Source of the DNA: G965115915 sp965115915
GTDB lineage: Bacteria; Pseudomonadota; Gammaproteobacteria; Eutrophobiales; Eutrophobiaceae
DNA: 64,000 bases
NCBI GenBank assembly: GCA_965115915.1
Contig: OZ220483.1
Location: 496,001 to 560,000 of the forward strand
Reading direction: 5' to 3'
Numbering within the stretch: position 1 is the stretch's first letter; every line of letters starts with the position of its first letter. The notes beneath the pieces were generated by a model that searched no databases, was not told where the DNA came from, and was given only the letters and a program-made list of their open reading frames with translations. Position numbers and translations under genes: made by a program. This document shows positions 27,132-34,987 of this stretch, in pieces.

Positions 27132-28233
27132 GATACTGCTCAACCCGGGCCCGGTGGTGCTCAGTGATCGTGTGCGTCAGGCACTGCTGCGTCCGGATCT
27201 GTGCCATCGTGAGCAGGAATTCAGCGAGTTGCAACAGACCATTCGCCAGGGCCTGATCGATGTCTATCAATTACCTGCTGCAACCTGGGCGGCGGTACTG
27301 TTGACCGGTTCCGGAACTGCGGCGATGGAGGCAATGCTTTGCAGCCTGGTACCTGAACGAGGCAAGTTGCTGATCCCTGCTAACGGGGTCTATGGCGAGC
27401 GGTTGGCACGTATTGCCGATATTCATCGTATAGCGCATACCGTGCTGTCCCATGCGTGGAATTCGGCTTTCGACATGGCACGGTTGGAGCAGGCCATCCG
27501 CTCGGACCGTGCCATTACCCATGTTGCGGTTGTCCACCATGAGACCACGACCGGACGGCTTAACGATCTTGCCGCTATTGCGGCACTGTGCCGGGAGCGT
27601 GATGTGCGTCTGCTGGTCGATGCCATCAGCAGTTTTGGTGCCGAGATGTTGCGTTTTGAGGACTGGGATATTGCCGGTTGTGCGGGCACTGCGAATAAAT
27701 GTCTGCATGGTGTACCAGGATGTGCCTTTGTCATTGTTGACAAACGGCGACTTCAGCAGGTGGCAGGGGGTACCCGGGCACGCAGTCTGTATCTTGATCT
27801 GAACACCTACCTGCGGCAGCAGGAACAAGGCGGCACCCCGTTTACCCAGTCTGTGCACGCTTTTTACGCCCTTGCCGAGGCCCTGGAGGAATTGGCTGAG
27901 GATGGGGGTTGGCGGCAGCGCCACCGCAGCTATTGGCAGCGGCTTCGCATGGTACGTTCCGGGTTGCGGGAGCGGTGCGCCATACAGGCGCTATTACCGG
28001 AGGAAGACTGTTCCTGTGTGCTGAACGCTTTTCAACTGCCGCAGTGGCTGGATTATGCGTATCTGCATGACCGGCTCAAGGAAAGCGGATTCATCATTTA
28101 TGCCGGTCAAGGGGTGCTGGCGGATACAGCGTTTCGTGTTTCCTGCATGGGCGCGATCAGTACGCAGGACATACAGCGCTTTGTCACTCACATACACCGT
28201 ATCGTCGCACCAACTCAGTCGGACACGCATTGA
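27112..28233 (+). CDS. 2-aminoethylphosphonate aminotransferase (PhnW-like)
   Basis: A class V PLP aminotransferase of 373 residues. It starts ILLNPGPVVLSDRVRQALLRPDLCHRE, typical of 2-aminoethylphosphonate:pyruvate transaminases. The PLP lysine is K196 in GTANKCLHGVPG. PhnW normally degrades 2-aminoethylphosphonate, but placed after pepM and ppd it more likely runs in the synthetic direction, aminating phosphonoacetaldehyde. No degradation genes (phnX, phnA, phnG-M) occur in the window. It closes the operon just before an inverted repeat. Confidence 0.92.
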   Translation: MSPSRPRILLNPGPVVLSDRVRQALLRPDLCHREQEFSELQQTIRQGLIDVYQLPAATWAAVLLTGSGTAAMEAMLCSLVPERGKLLIPANGVYGERLARIADIHRIAHTVLSHAWNSAFDMARLEQAIRSDRAITHVAVVHHETTTGRLNDLAAIAALCRERDVRLLVDAISSFGAEMLRFEDWDIAGCAGTANKCLHGVPGCAFVIVDKRRLQQVAGGTRARSLYLDLNTYLRQQEQGGTPFTQSVHAFYALAEALEELAEDGGWRQRHRSYWQRLRMVRSGLRERCAIQALLPEEDCSCVLNAFQLPQWLDYAYLHDRLKESGFIIYAGQGVLADTAFRVSCMGAISTQDIQRFVTHIHRIVAPTQSDTH

Positions 28234-28234
28234 T

Positions 28235-28286
28235 CTCATCGCTGGTAAGCGGTGGGACGTGGACTTGAGAGTCCCACGTCGATGAG
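28235..28286. terminator. Nested inverted repeats between convergent phosphonate operon and amt
   Basis: CTCATCG (28235-28241) pairs with CGATGAG (28280-28286). Inside it GTGGGAC (28252-28258) pairs with GTCCCAC (28271-28277), and an alternative GACGTGG/CCACGTC pairing overlaps it. The position between two convergent stops suits a bidirectional terminator. No long T-run follows on either strand, so Rho-independent action is uncertain. Confidence 0.5.
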
Positions 28287-28321
28287 TTGTCTGTGAGCCT
28301 GTGCTGCTGTGCAATGATTAT

Positions 28322-29599
28322 CTAGCGGGGGACGAATTCCGGATAGGCTTCCATGCCACACTCTGCATAATCGAGTCCGTCATACTCCACCGTTTCCGGT
28401 ACCCGGATGCCGAAGGCCGTTTTCAACCCCCACCATACCAGCAGACTGGCGGCGAATACCCAGCAAAAGATGGTTAGCGCACCGGCTATCTGGCCAGTGA
28501 AACTGACCTCCGGATTAGTCAGTGGCACCAGCAGCAGACCAAGCAGGCCACAACTGCCATGCACCGAGATGGCGCCGACCGGGTCGTCGATACGCAGTTT
28601 GTCCAGTGCGACGATGGAAAACACCACGAGCACGCCGCCCAGCGCCCCGAACAGGCTCGCCTGTAGTGCGCTTGGTGTTGAGGGTTCGGCGGTAATCGCC
28701 ACCAGGCCGGCCAGGGCCCCATTCAGGGCCATCGTCAGGTCGGTTCGACCAAACAGCAGGCGAGAGACGATCAGCGCGGCTATCACACCCCCGGCCGCTG
28801 CGGTGTTGGTATTCAGGAACACCATTGCGACGGCGTTTGCACTGGGGATATCACCCAGCTTGAGCACGGAACCGCCGTTGAATCCGAACCAGCCCATCCA
28901 TAGCACGAAGGTACCCAGGGTTGCCAGTGGCAGATTGGCCCCCGGGAGTGCATTGATACGGCCATCCGCGCCATATTTGCCCTTGCGTGGACCCAGCATC
29001 AGCACGGCGGCCAGGGCCGCGGTTGCGCCTGCCATGTGTACAATGCCGGACCCGGCAAAATCGGAGAAACCCAGGTCTCCCAGGGAGTACAGACCAAACA
29101 CGGCTTTTCCTCCCCAGGTCCAGGCTCCCTGAAGTGGATAGATGAACCCTGTCATCACTACCGCGAACAGCAGAAACATCCACAATTTCATTCGTTCCGC
29201 AACCGCGCCGGAAATGATCGACATCGCGGTCGCAACAAAAACCACCTGAAAGAAAAAGTCTGATGCGTCCGCATAAACCGAGTCTCCGTCAAACCCGGCT
29301 GCATGTGACTCTGCCATCACGGCGGCTACCAGTTGATCGGCGTTTTGGGCACCGTCCAGCGCGATACCACTGAGGAACAGTTCACCCCCGTACATGATCG
29401 AATACCCGCAGATCATGTACATCAAACATGCAATCGAGAACAGTCCGATATTCTTGGTCAGGATGGCCACCGTGTTTTTTGACCGGACCAGACCGGCTTC
29501 CAGCATGGCAAATCCCGCTGCCATCCACATGACCAGCGCCCCGCATACCAGGAAGTAGAAGGTGTCAAGCGCGTACTGCAGTGCCAATGTCTGTTCCAT
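28322..29599 (-). CDS. amt: Ammonium transporter
   Basis: Amt is a trimeric inner-membrane ammonium channel. The 425-residue protein has about eleven hydrophobic helices, with WMAAGFAMLEAGLVRSKN near the start, the DFAGSGIVHMAGATAAL segment and the C-terminal VHGSCGLLGLLLV. There is no N-terminal signal peptide. The start has GGAG upstream. A sigma-54-type promoter precedes it, implying NtrC control under nitrogen limitation. No glnK lies next to it in this window. Confidence 0.95.
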   Translation of the reverse strand: MEQTLALQYALDTFYFLVCGALVMWMAAGFAMLEAGLVRSKNTVAILTKNIGLFSIACLMYMICGYSIMYGGELFLSGIALDGAQNADQLVAAVMAESHAAGFDGDSVYADASDFFFQVVFVATAMSIISGAVAERMKLWMFLLFAVVMTGFIYPLQGAWTWGGKAVFGLYSLGDLGFSDFAGSGIVHMAGATAALAAVLMLGPRKGKYGADGRINALPGANLPLATLGTFVLWMGWFGFNGGSVLKLGDIPSANAVAMVFLNTNTAAAGGVIAALIVSRLLFGRTDLTMALNGALAGLVAITAEPSTPSALQASLFGALGGVLVVFSIVALDKLRIDDPVGAISVHGSCGLLGLLLVPLTNPEVSFTGQIAGALTIFCWVFAASLLVWWGLKTAFGIRVPETVEYDGLDYAECGMEAYPEFVPR

Positions 29600-29637
29600 A
29601 ATACACTCCGAATAATAAGGTTCTGGCCTGAACTGGA

Positions 29638-29653
29638 AGCAAAATTGATGCCA
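29638..29653 (-). promoter_or_regulatory. Sigma-54 (-24/-12) promoter of amt
   Basis: Read on the minus strand the site is TGGCAT, five bases, TTGCT, which fits the RpoN consensus (TGGCAC-N5-TTGCW) with one mismatch and exact spacing. The predicted start of transcription is about 27 nt before the amt ATG. Confidence 0.75.
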
Positions 29654-29870
29654 GGCTTCGCAGAGGCCTTTGAAACGGGTATTTCATACGTTTCCCGGGG
29701 GCGTGCTTTGTTCCCTGTTCCTGGCGTATGGGCAGGGACTTCGCTGTGTGGCCGCATGTGATAAACCGCCAACTGCACAGCAACGGCGACCCGATGCGCC
29801 AGTGTGTTATGCCCCATCCTGATGCGTAGTACGCTTGTCACGCACCATATTGGCGGTATCATCCGTATCC

Positions 29871-30653
29871 ATGATTCGATGGCCATATGCCGTGGTAAGC
29901 AAAAGTTGCAGGCTGGGTCTGGTTGCCGGCATCTGGCTGCTGGCGTTTCCCGATGTCCGTGCGCAGGCGCCTGTGCTGGAATACCGGATAGTGGCACAGT
30001 ATCCGCATGACCCGCGGGCTTTCACCCAGGGTTTGCTGTTTCATCGTGGCTTTCTGTATGAGAGTACCGGACTGTATGGGAAATCCAGTCTGCGCAAGGT
30101 GAAACTGAGCAGTGGCAGGGTCCTGCAGCGGCAGCATTTGGCCGATAGTCTGTTTGGTGAGGGTCTTGCCCTGGTTGGCGGGCGTTTTTTCCTGCTCACC
30201 TGGAGGGCGGGTCGGGCACTGGTGCTGCGGAGGGAGGATTTTTCGTTACTGGAAGAGTTTCGTTATACCGGAGAAGGCTGGGGACTTGCGTTTGACGGCC
30301 GGCACCTGGTGATGAGTAATGGCAGTGCACACCTGCAGTTTCGTGACCCGTCGGACTTCGGCGTGGAGCGGACCATCACCGTGCGTGATGGCGATGAACT
30401 GGTCTCGGCACTGAACGAACTGGAGTTTGTTCGGGGTGCGATCTATGCCAATGTCTGGCAGCAGGATCGCTTGGCGCGTATCAACCCGGTGGATGGCGTC
30501 GTTACCGGATGGCTGGATATGGGCTCGCTGGCGGCGGCGGAGCGCAGGGTCGGTGGCGGGGTCGCCAATGGCATCGCCTGGGACGGGCGGCGATTGTGGG
30601 TGACGGGGAAATACTGGCATACGGTCTACGGATTGGAACTTTGGCCGGAATAG
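29871..30653 (+). CDS. Glutaminyl-peptide cyclotransferase (glutamine cyclotransferase family)
   Basis: A 260-residue exported protein. An N-terminal signal-like segment (LGLVAGIWLLAFPDVRAQA) is followed by the five-bladed propeller glutamine cyclotransferase domain: YPHDPRAFTQGLLFHRGFLYESTGLYGKS, ALNELEFVRGAIYANVWQQD, and VANGIAWDGRRLWVTGKYW. Family members convert N-terminal glutamine to pyroglutamate. The ATG at 29871 is chosen; a TTG at 29835 gives a longer product. The physiological substrate is unknown. A terminator follows. Confidence 0.9.
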   Translation: MIRWPYAVVSKSCRLGLVAGIWLLAFPDVRAQAPVLEYRIVAQYPHDPRAFTQGLLFHRGFLYESTGLYGKSSLRKVKLSSGRVLQRQHLADSLFGEGLALVGGRFFLLTWRAGRALVLRREDFSLLEEFRYTGEGWGLAFDGRHLVMSNGSAHLQFRDPSDFGVERTITVRDGDELVSALNELEFVRGAIYANVWQQDRLARINPVDGVVTGWLDMGSLAAAERRVGGGVANGIAWDGRRLWVTGKYWHTVYGLELWPE

Positions 30654-30698
30654 GGACAGGTGCCACGCGGTTCGGAGTGAGGCCACGGCGGTGGAGGA

Positions 30699-30751
30699 AC
30701 CCGCTTGCGGGTGTGGCAAAAAGAAACGCAGGCCTTCGGGTGCTGTTTTTG
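30699..30751 (+). terminator. Intrinsic terminator after glutamine cyclotransferase gene
   Basis: A small hairpin (ACCCG/CGGGT at 30699-30712) is followed by a second stem closed by a TTCG tetraloop (loop 30735-30738, arms GCA..CC and GGTGC) and a T-run at 30744-30750. The second structure is a good Rho-independent terminator. Confidence 0.6.
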
Positions 30752-30958
30752 TGTAGGTGATTATTTTATAATCCACTGTAATACAAAGGAATAACCGTAT
30801 TCGACACGGTCGCCGAGGTCCGCACACGATGGTGCCATGTTGTTTGGCATTGTGAGTAAATTTTGTTTTAATGCAGTCATATATCGATGTATTGAGATGC
30901 AGCGAGTGATAAGCGCGCATTTTGAACCGTGTCTGAAGTAGCATTTGGAGAACAACAC
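30752..30958 (+). promoter_or_regulatory. Leader region of the glutaredoxin-like gene with a TATAAT box
   Basis: A perfect TATAAT lies at 30767-30772. A -35 element at the right distance is weak. The remaining 190 bases up to the start codon show no gene or known RNA element. Transcription from here would give an unusually long leader. Confidence 0.35.
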
Positions 30959-31447
30959 ATGAACAGGCTTATACGCACGATGCCGGTAGCTGGCATCATT
31001 TTGTCCGCCATATTGTTGTTGCCTCTGACAGCACAAGGGGTACAGGTTGTCGAGTGTGAAGACAAGAAAGGCGAACGTTCGTTTTATCAAAAGTGTCCGC
31101 TTGGGACCACGCAGGTAAATGCTGTCAAGATCCGTGGCAAAAAGCGTGGAGCCGGGGATGTGAATGCCAATATCGAAGCCACGATCTACATGATCCCGGA
31201 TTGTGAATCCTGTATCGAGGTGATCGAGTTCCTGAGGGTGCGCGGTATCCGGACAACCAGAAAGATGGTGCACGAGGATATTGACACGCAGAACGAATTG
31301 CGTGACTTGACTGGTAACCTGAGTGCTCCTACCACGGTAATCGGTGAACAGATACTCACCGGATACAGTCGTACCAAGTTGCTTTCTGCACTGGAGGCGG
31401 CGGGTTATGTGGACCCGGCGACGGCGGAGGCGGACAAAAAGCAGTAA
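30959..31447 (+). CDS. Exported glutaredoxin/thioredoxin-fold protein
   Basis: A 162-residue protein with a signal peptide (MNRLIRTMPVAGIILSAILLLPLTAQG). A short region resembling DUF4124 (VVECEDKKGERSFYQKCPLG) is followed by a glutaredoxin-like domain with the redox motif CESC (in MIPDCESCIEVIEFL) and the cis-Pro loop SAPTTVIGEQILTGY. It is probably periplasmic and thiol-active. The start has GGAG eight bases upstream. A terminator follows, and the gene is convergent with dxs. Confidence 0.85.
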   Translation: MNRLIRTMPVAGIILSAILLLPLTAQGVQVVECEDKKGERSFYQKCPLGTTQVNAVKIRGKKRGAGDVNANIEATIYMIPDCESCIEVIEFLRVRGIRTTRKMVHEDIDTQNELRDLTGNLSAPTTVIGEQILTGYSRTKLLSALEAAGYVDPATAEADKKQ

Positions 31448-31462
31448 GACGAGATGATGGTG

Positions 31463-31494
31463 CCTTGCTGTGAAGCAGGGTCAGGCGTTTTTTT
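31463..31494 (+). terminator. Intrinsic terminator after glutaredoxin-like gene
   Basis: CCTTGCT pairs with AGCAGGG around a GTGA loop (31463-31480, one G-T pair) and a run of seven T follows at 31488-31494. It overlaps the 3' end of convergent dxs. Confidence 0.65.
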
Positions 31495-33418
31495 CCCTGT
31501 TTCCCCTGGAGTGGGTTTGCGGTATCGTTGACAGGTCGCGTCTCTGCTGGATAAATTCCAGCAATCCCGAGGGGTTCAGTTCCGCTTCATTCAGTACCTG
31601 TTCGCGTGTCCCATGGTCGAGCCAGCGATCGGGCAGCCCATAATGGGCGATCCGGCTCGTTATACCGTGTGCCGCCAGCGTTTCGTTGACCGCTGAGCCA
31701 GCGCCTCCTTGAATGCAGTGTTCCTCCACGGTTACCAGTAGCGCGTGGGTGGAGGCCATTTCAAGTACCATGTTTTGGTCGATGGGCTTGACAAAGCGCA
31801 TATTGACTACTGTGGCATCCAGTTCTTCAGCGACTGATAGTGCCATATCCAACACTGGGCCGAAGGCTAGTATGGCTATTTCGTTGCCTTGGCGCCGCAG
31901 TTCCGCTTTGCCCACAGGGATGGCCTGCATGGTCTGCTGTACTTTTACGCCAGGACCTCTACCTCGCGGGTAGCGCACGGCAGCAGGTCCGTCCTGCAGG
32001 TATCCGGTGTAGAGCATCTGTCGACATTCGTTTTCATCTGCCGGACACATCAACACCACATCTGGCAGACAACGCATGAAGGCAAGGTCAAAATTCCCGT
32101 GGTGGGTAGTGCCGTCCGCTCCCACCAGCCCGGCTCGATCAATGGCAAACAGCACAGGCAAGCGTTGTAGTACCACATCATGTATCAGTTGATCATAAGC
32201 ACGTTGCAGAAAGGTGGAATAAATCGCCACGACAGGCTTCAAGCCGTCGCAGGCCATGCCCGCAGCTACCGTAACGCTGTGTTGTTCAGCAATGGCCACA
32301 TCAAAGTATCGATTCGGAAATTCCCTGGCGAATCGTGTCATTCCGGAACCCTCGCTCATGGCTGGAGTGATCCCGATCAGGCGTTCGTCTTGTCGTGCCA
32401 TATCACATAGCCAGTCTCCGAATACCTGGCTGTAGCTTGGTCCATCGCCACTCTTGGAAGATGAGACCATTCCGACATCCGGGTCGAAAGGCGTCACACC
32501 GTGGTATCGAACCGGATCTTGCTCGGCGAAGTGATACCCTTTGCCCTTGCAGGTTATGATGTGCAGGAATTGAGGCCCCTCCCGGTTACGCAGATTGCGC
32601 AGGGTGTGGATAAGCACGTCCAGGTCATGGCCATCGATTGGCCCTGCATAGTTGAAACCGAATTCCTCAAACAGCACACCGTTGCCCAGAAAACCCTTGG
32701 CGTATTCTTCCATGCGCTTGACTACTTTGCTGAATTCGGGATGTGTCGACAACGCCTTTTTGCCTCGGTTGCGCACCTTTGACCACGTTTTGCCAGTAAT
32801 CACCTGGGCCCAGCGGTTGGATAGGGCACCAACATTTGGAGAGATGGACATGTTGTTGTCATTCAGGATGACGAGCAGATCGCTATGCATGTCGCCCGCA
32901 TGGTTCAGTGCCTCGAATGCCATGCCTGCGGTCATGCCGCCGTCGCCGATGATGGCAACGGCATGACGCTTGCTGTTGCCTCGTTTCGCGGCAATCGCCA
33001 TGCCCAGAGCGGCCCCTATGGAGGTGCTTGAATGTCCTACACCAAAGGTATCGTAGTTGCTCTCGCTGCGACGAGGGAACGGGGCCAGGCCGCCATGTTG
33101 GCGTATGGTATGCAGATGGTTCTTGCGGCCAGTGAGGATCTTGTGGATATAAGCCTGGTGCCCGACATCCCAGACCAGACGGTCTTCCGGCGTGTTGTAG
33201 ACGTAGTGTAGTGCGACGGTCAACTCCACTACCCCCATGCTGGCGGCAAAGTGCCCTCCGCATCCGCTGACGGTGTGGATTAGAAAGTCGCGTAGTTCCT
33301 GTACCAACTGCGGCAACTGGTGCTCGGAAAGCAAACGCAGGTCGGCCGGAGTATCAATGTCATCAAGCAGGGAACTCAGTAGCTGTTTCCCGGCAGTATC
33401 CGGATTCGTGTTGCTCAT
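31481..33418 (-). CDS. dxs: 1-deoxy-D-xylulose-5-phosphate synthase
   Basis: Dxs condenses pyruvate and glyceraldehyde 3-phosphate, the first step of the MEP isoprenoid pathway that feeds squalene and hopanoid synthesis. The 645-residue protein has the TPP site AIIGDGGMTAGMAFEALNHAG, the conserved VWDVGHQAYIHKILTGR, GPIDGHDLD and the late FAIDRAGLVGADGTTHHG. The ATG at 33418 gives normal length; a start six codons further upstream is possible. It stands alone on the minus strand. Confidence 0.97.
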   Translation of the reverse strand: MSNTNPDTAGKQLLSSLLDDIDTPADLRLLSEHQLPQLVQELRDFLIHTVSGCGGHFAASMGVVELTVALHYVYNTPEDRLVWDVGHQAYIHKILTGRKNHLHTIRQHGGLAPFPRRSESNYDTFGVGHSSTSIGAALGMAIAAKRGNSKRHAVAIIGDGGMTAGMAFEALNHAGDMHSDLLVILNDNNMSISPNVGALSNRWAQVITGKTWSKVRNRGKKALSTHPEFSKVVKRMEEYAKGFLGNGVLFEEFGFNYAGPIDGHDLDVLIHTLRNLRNREGPQFLHIITCKGKGYHFAEQDPVRYHGVTPFDPDVGMVSSSKSGDGPSYSQVFGDWLCDMARQDERLIGITPAMSEGSGMTRFAREFPNRYFDVAIAEQHSVTVAAGMACDGLKPVVAIYSTFLQRAYDQLIHDVVLQRLPVLFAIDRAGLVGADGTTHHGNFDLAFMRCLPDVVLMCPADENECRQMLYTGYLQDGPAAVRYPRGRGPGVKVQQTMQAIPVGKAELRRQGNEIAILAFGPVLDMALSVAEELDATVVNMRFVKPIDQNMVLEMASTHALLVTVEEHCIQGGAGSAVNETLAAHGITSRIAHYGLPDRWLDHGTREQVLNEAELNPSGLLEFIQQRRDLSTIPQTHSRGNREKNA

Positions 33419-33436
33419 GGGTACACCATTGCCCAA

Positions 33437-33673
33437 ATGCGAGTAATTATCATGCCAGAACCCGTCGCTTGCAAGAGGCTTCTTTCTCCGGCATGTCCTT
33501 TCCGTGGAGGTCCGGAGGTGTGACGACGAGAGAAGTGGAGGGGGATGCCTTGATTTGCAGGCATCGGAATCCGACGGACAGAATGTTTTTTGTTATGATA
33601 AAAGGTCCTGAAACGCCCGGAGTGACGATGGGTGTCAGCGCAGCCATCCCGACTCTGAAACTGGATCCTGGAT
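33437..33673. other. Divergent intergenic region between dxs and kinase gene
   Basis: It contains a hairpin (GATGCCT 33544-33550, AGGCATC 33559-33565) and a TATGAT at 33594-33599 after a T-run, which may be the -10 of the kinase operon. No -35 is evident. Confidence 0.35.
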
Positions 33674-34969
33674 ATGAAGCCACCAAAAAAGATTGGAAAA
33701 TACATGGTGCACGAACCCGTTGGGAAAGGCAGCATGGGAATTGTCTACAGTGGTTACGATCCCTTCGAAGACAAGCCTGTGGCTATCAAGGTTGCGCATC
33801 ATGCCGCACAGGATAGTGGCAGTGCCAGACACGTGGAACAAATGCGCAAGATGTTCTTCAATGAGGCGAAAGCGGCTGGCAAGTTGAGCCATCCCAATAT
33901 TCTCCGAGTGTTTGATGCCGGGATAGATGGTGACATATATTACATCGTGACCGAGCTTGTGACGGGAGGAAAAACCCTGAAGCCCTTCTGCAAACCCGGG
34001 AATCTGCTTTCAAGTCATCAGGTTGTAGAGATCATATTCCGTTGTGCCAAGGCGCTGGATTATGCTCACCGAATAGGCGTAATTCATCGTGACATCAAGC
34101 CGAGCAATATCCTGGTGAAGGAGGATATGGATGTGCGTATCGCTGATTTCAGCATTGCCAGTATAATGCAGCCGGATTTTGATGAGACGATATCCCACCG
34201 TTTCATGGGTTCACCACGTTATATGTCTCCGGAACAGGCTCAGGAGGAGCCAGTGACGAATCAGACCGATCTGTTTTCCCTGGGTATTGTCATGTACGAA
34301 CTGCTGACGGGACATCATCCGTTTGAATCGAAGAGTTTTTCGGGACTGATCCACAAGATAATCAATCAGGCGCCTCCCCGTATCGGAAAATACAGAAAAA
34401 AGCTGCCGAGAGTGCTCCAGCAGATCATTAGCCATGCGTTGGAAAAAAGCCTGTCGAAACGTTATCGGATGGGGTTGAATATGGCTGCCGACCTGAGTCT
34501 GGCGTTTGACTTTCTGGAGACTGAGGAGGAAAACATTTCCGAGCAAGAGAGCTTCAATCTACTCAGGGGACTGGGATTTTTCCAGAATTTCAGTGATGCC
34601 GAACTTTGGGAGGTGTTGCGGGTGGGGACATTTCACAGCACGTCCGCGGGTTCCAGGATCATTGTTGAGGGGACGATGGATGATTGGTTTTACGTGCTGC
34701 TTTCCGGTGACGTGGAGATCCTCAAGGAGGAACGTTGCATCGGTACTCTTAGTGCCGGGGATTGTTTCGGTGAGATGAGTTATCTTGGCAAGATACGTCG
34801 TTCGGCCACTGTTGTCGCCAAAACCGATATCGATATGTTGAAGATCAATGCCACGGCAATAGAGCAGGTTTCGGTTGACTGTCAGTTGAAGTTCAACAAG
34901 GTCTTTATTCGGACCTTGATTGAGCGACTTCTGCTCATTACGGGAAAATACGCGGCGGCAAGCAAATAA
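33674..34969 (+). CDS. Serine/threonine protein kinase with C-terminal cyclic-nucleotide-binding-like domain
   Basis: A 431-residue soluble regulator. The Hanks-type kinase domain (residues about 8-270) has GKGSMGIVYSGYD, VAIKV, catalytic HRDIKPSN (Asp 140), and the activation segment GSPRYMSPEQ. The metal-binding DFG reads DFS (158-160). Residues about 290-410 form a cNMP-binding-like barrel (LSGDVEILKEERCIGTLSAGDCFGEMSYLG, RRSATVVA). No transmembrane or PASTA part exists. It lies 18 nt upstream of the megasynthase, so it probably senses a nucleotide and controls that enzyme or its operon. This regulatory link is inferred. Confidence 0.92.
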   Translation: MKPPKKIGKYMVHEPVGKGSMGIVYSGYDPFEDKPVAIKVAHHAAQDSGSARHVEQMRKMFFNEAKAAGKLSHPNILRVFDAGIDGDIYYIVTELVTGGKTLKPFCKPGNLLSSHQVVEIIFRCAKALDYAHRIGVIHRDIKPSNILVKEDMDVRIADFSIASIMQPDFDETISHRFMGSPRYMSPEQAQEEPVTNQTDLFSLGIVMYELLTGHHPFESKSFSGLIHKIINQAPPRIGKYRKKLPRVLQQIISHALEKSLSKRYRMGLNMAADLSLAFDFLETEEENISEQESFNLLRGLGFFQNFSDAELWEVLRVGTFHSTSAGSRIIVEGTMDDWFYVLLSGDVEILKEERCIGTLSAGDCFGEMSYLGKIRRSATVVAKTDIDMLKINATAIEQVSVDCQLKFNKVFIRTLIERLLLITGKYAAASK

Positions 34970-34987
34970 TCGGGTTTTGCCCTGTTT

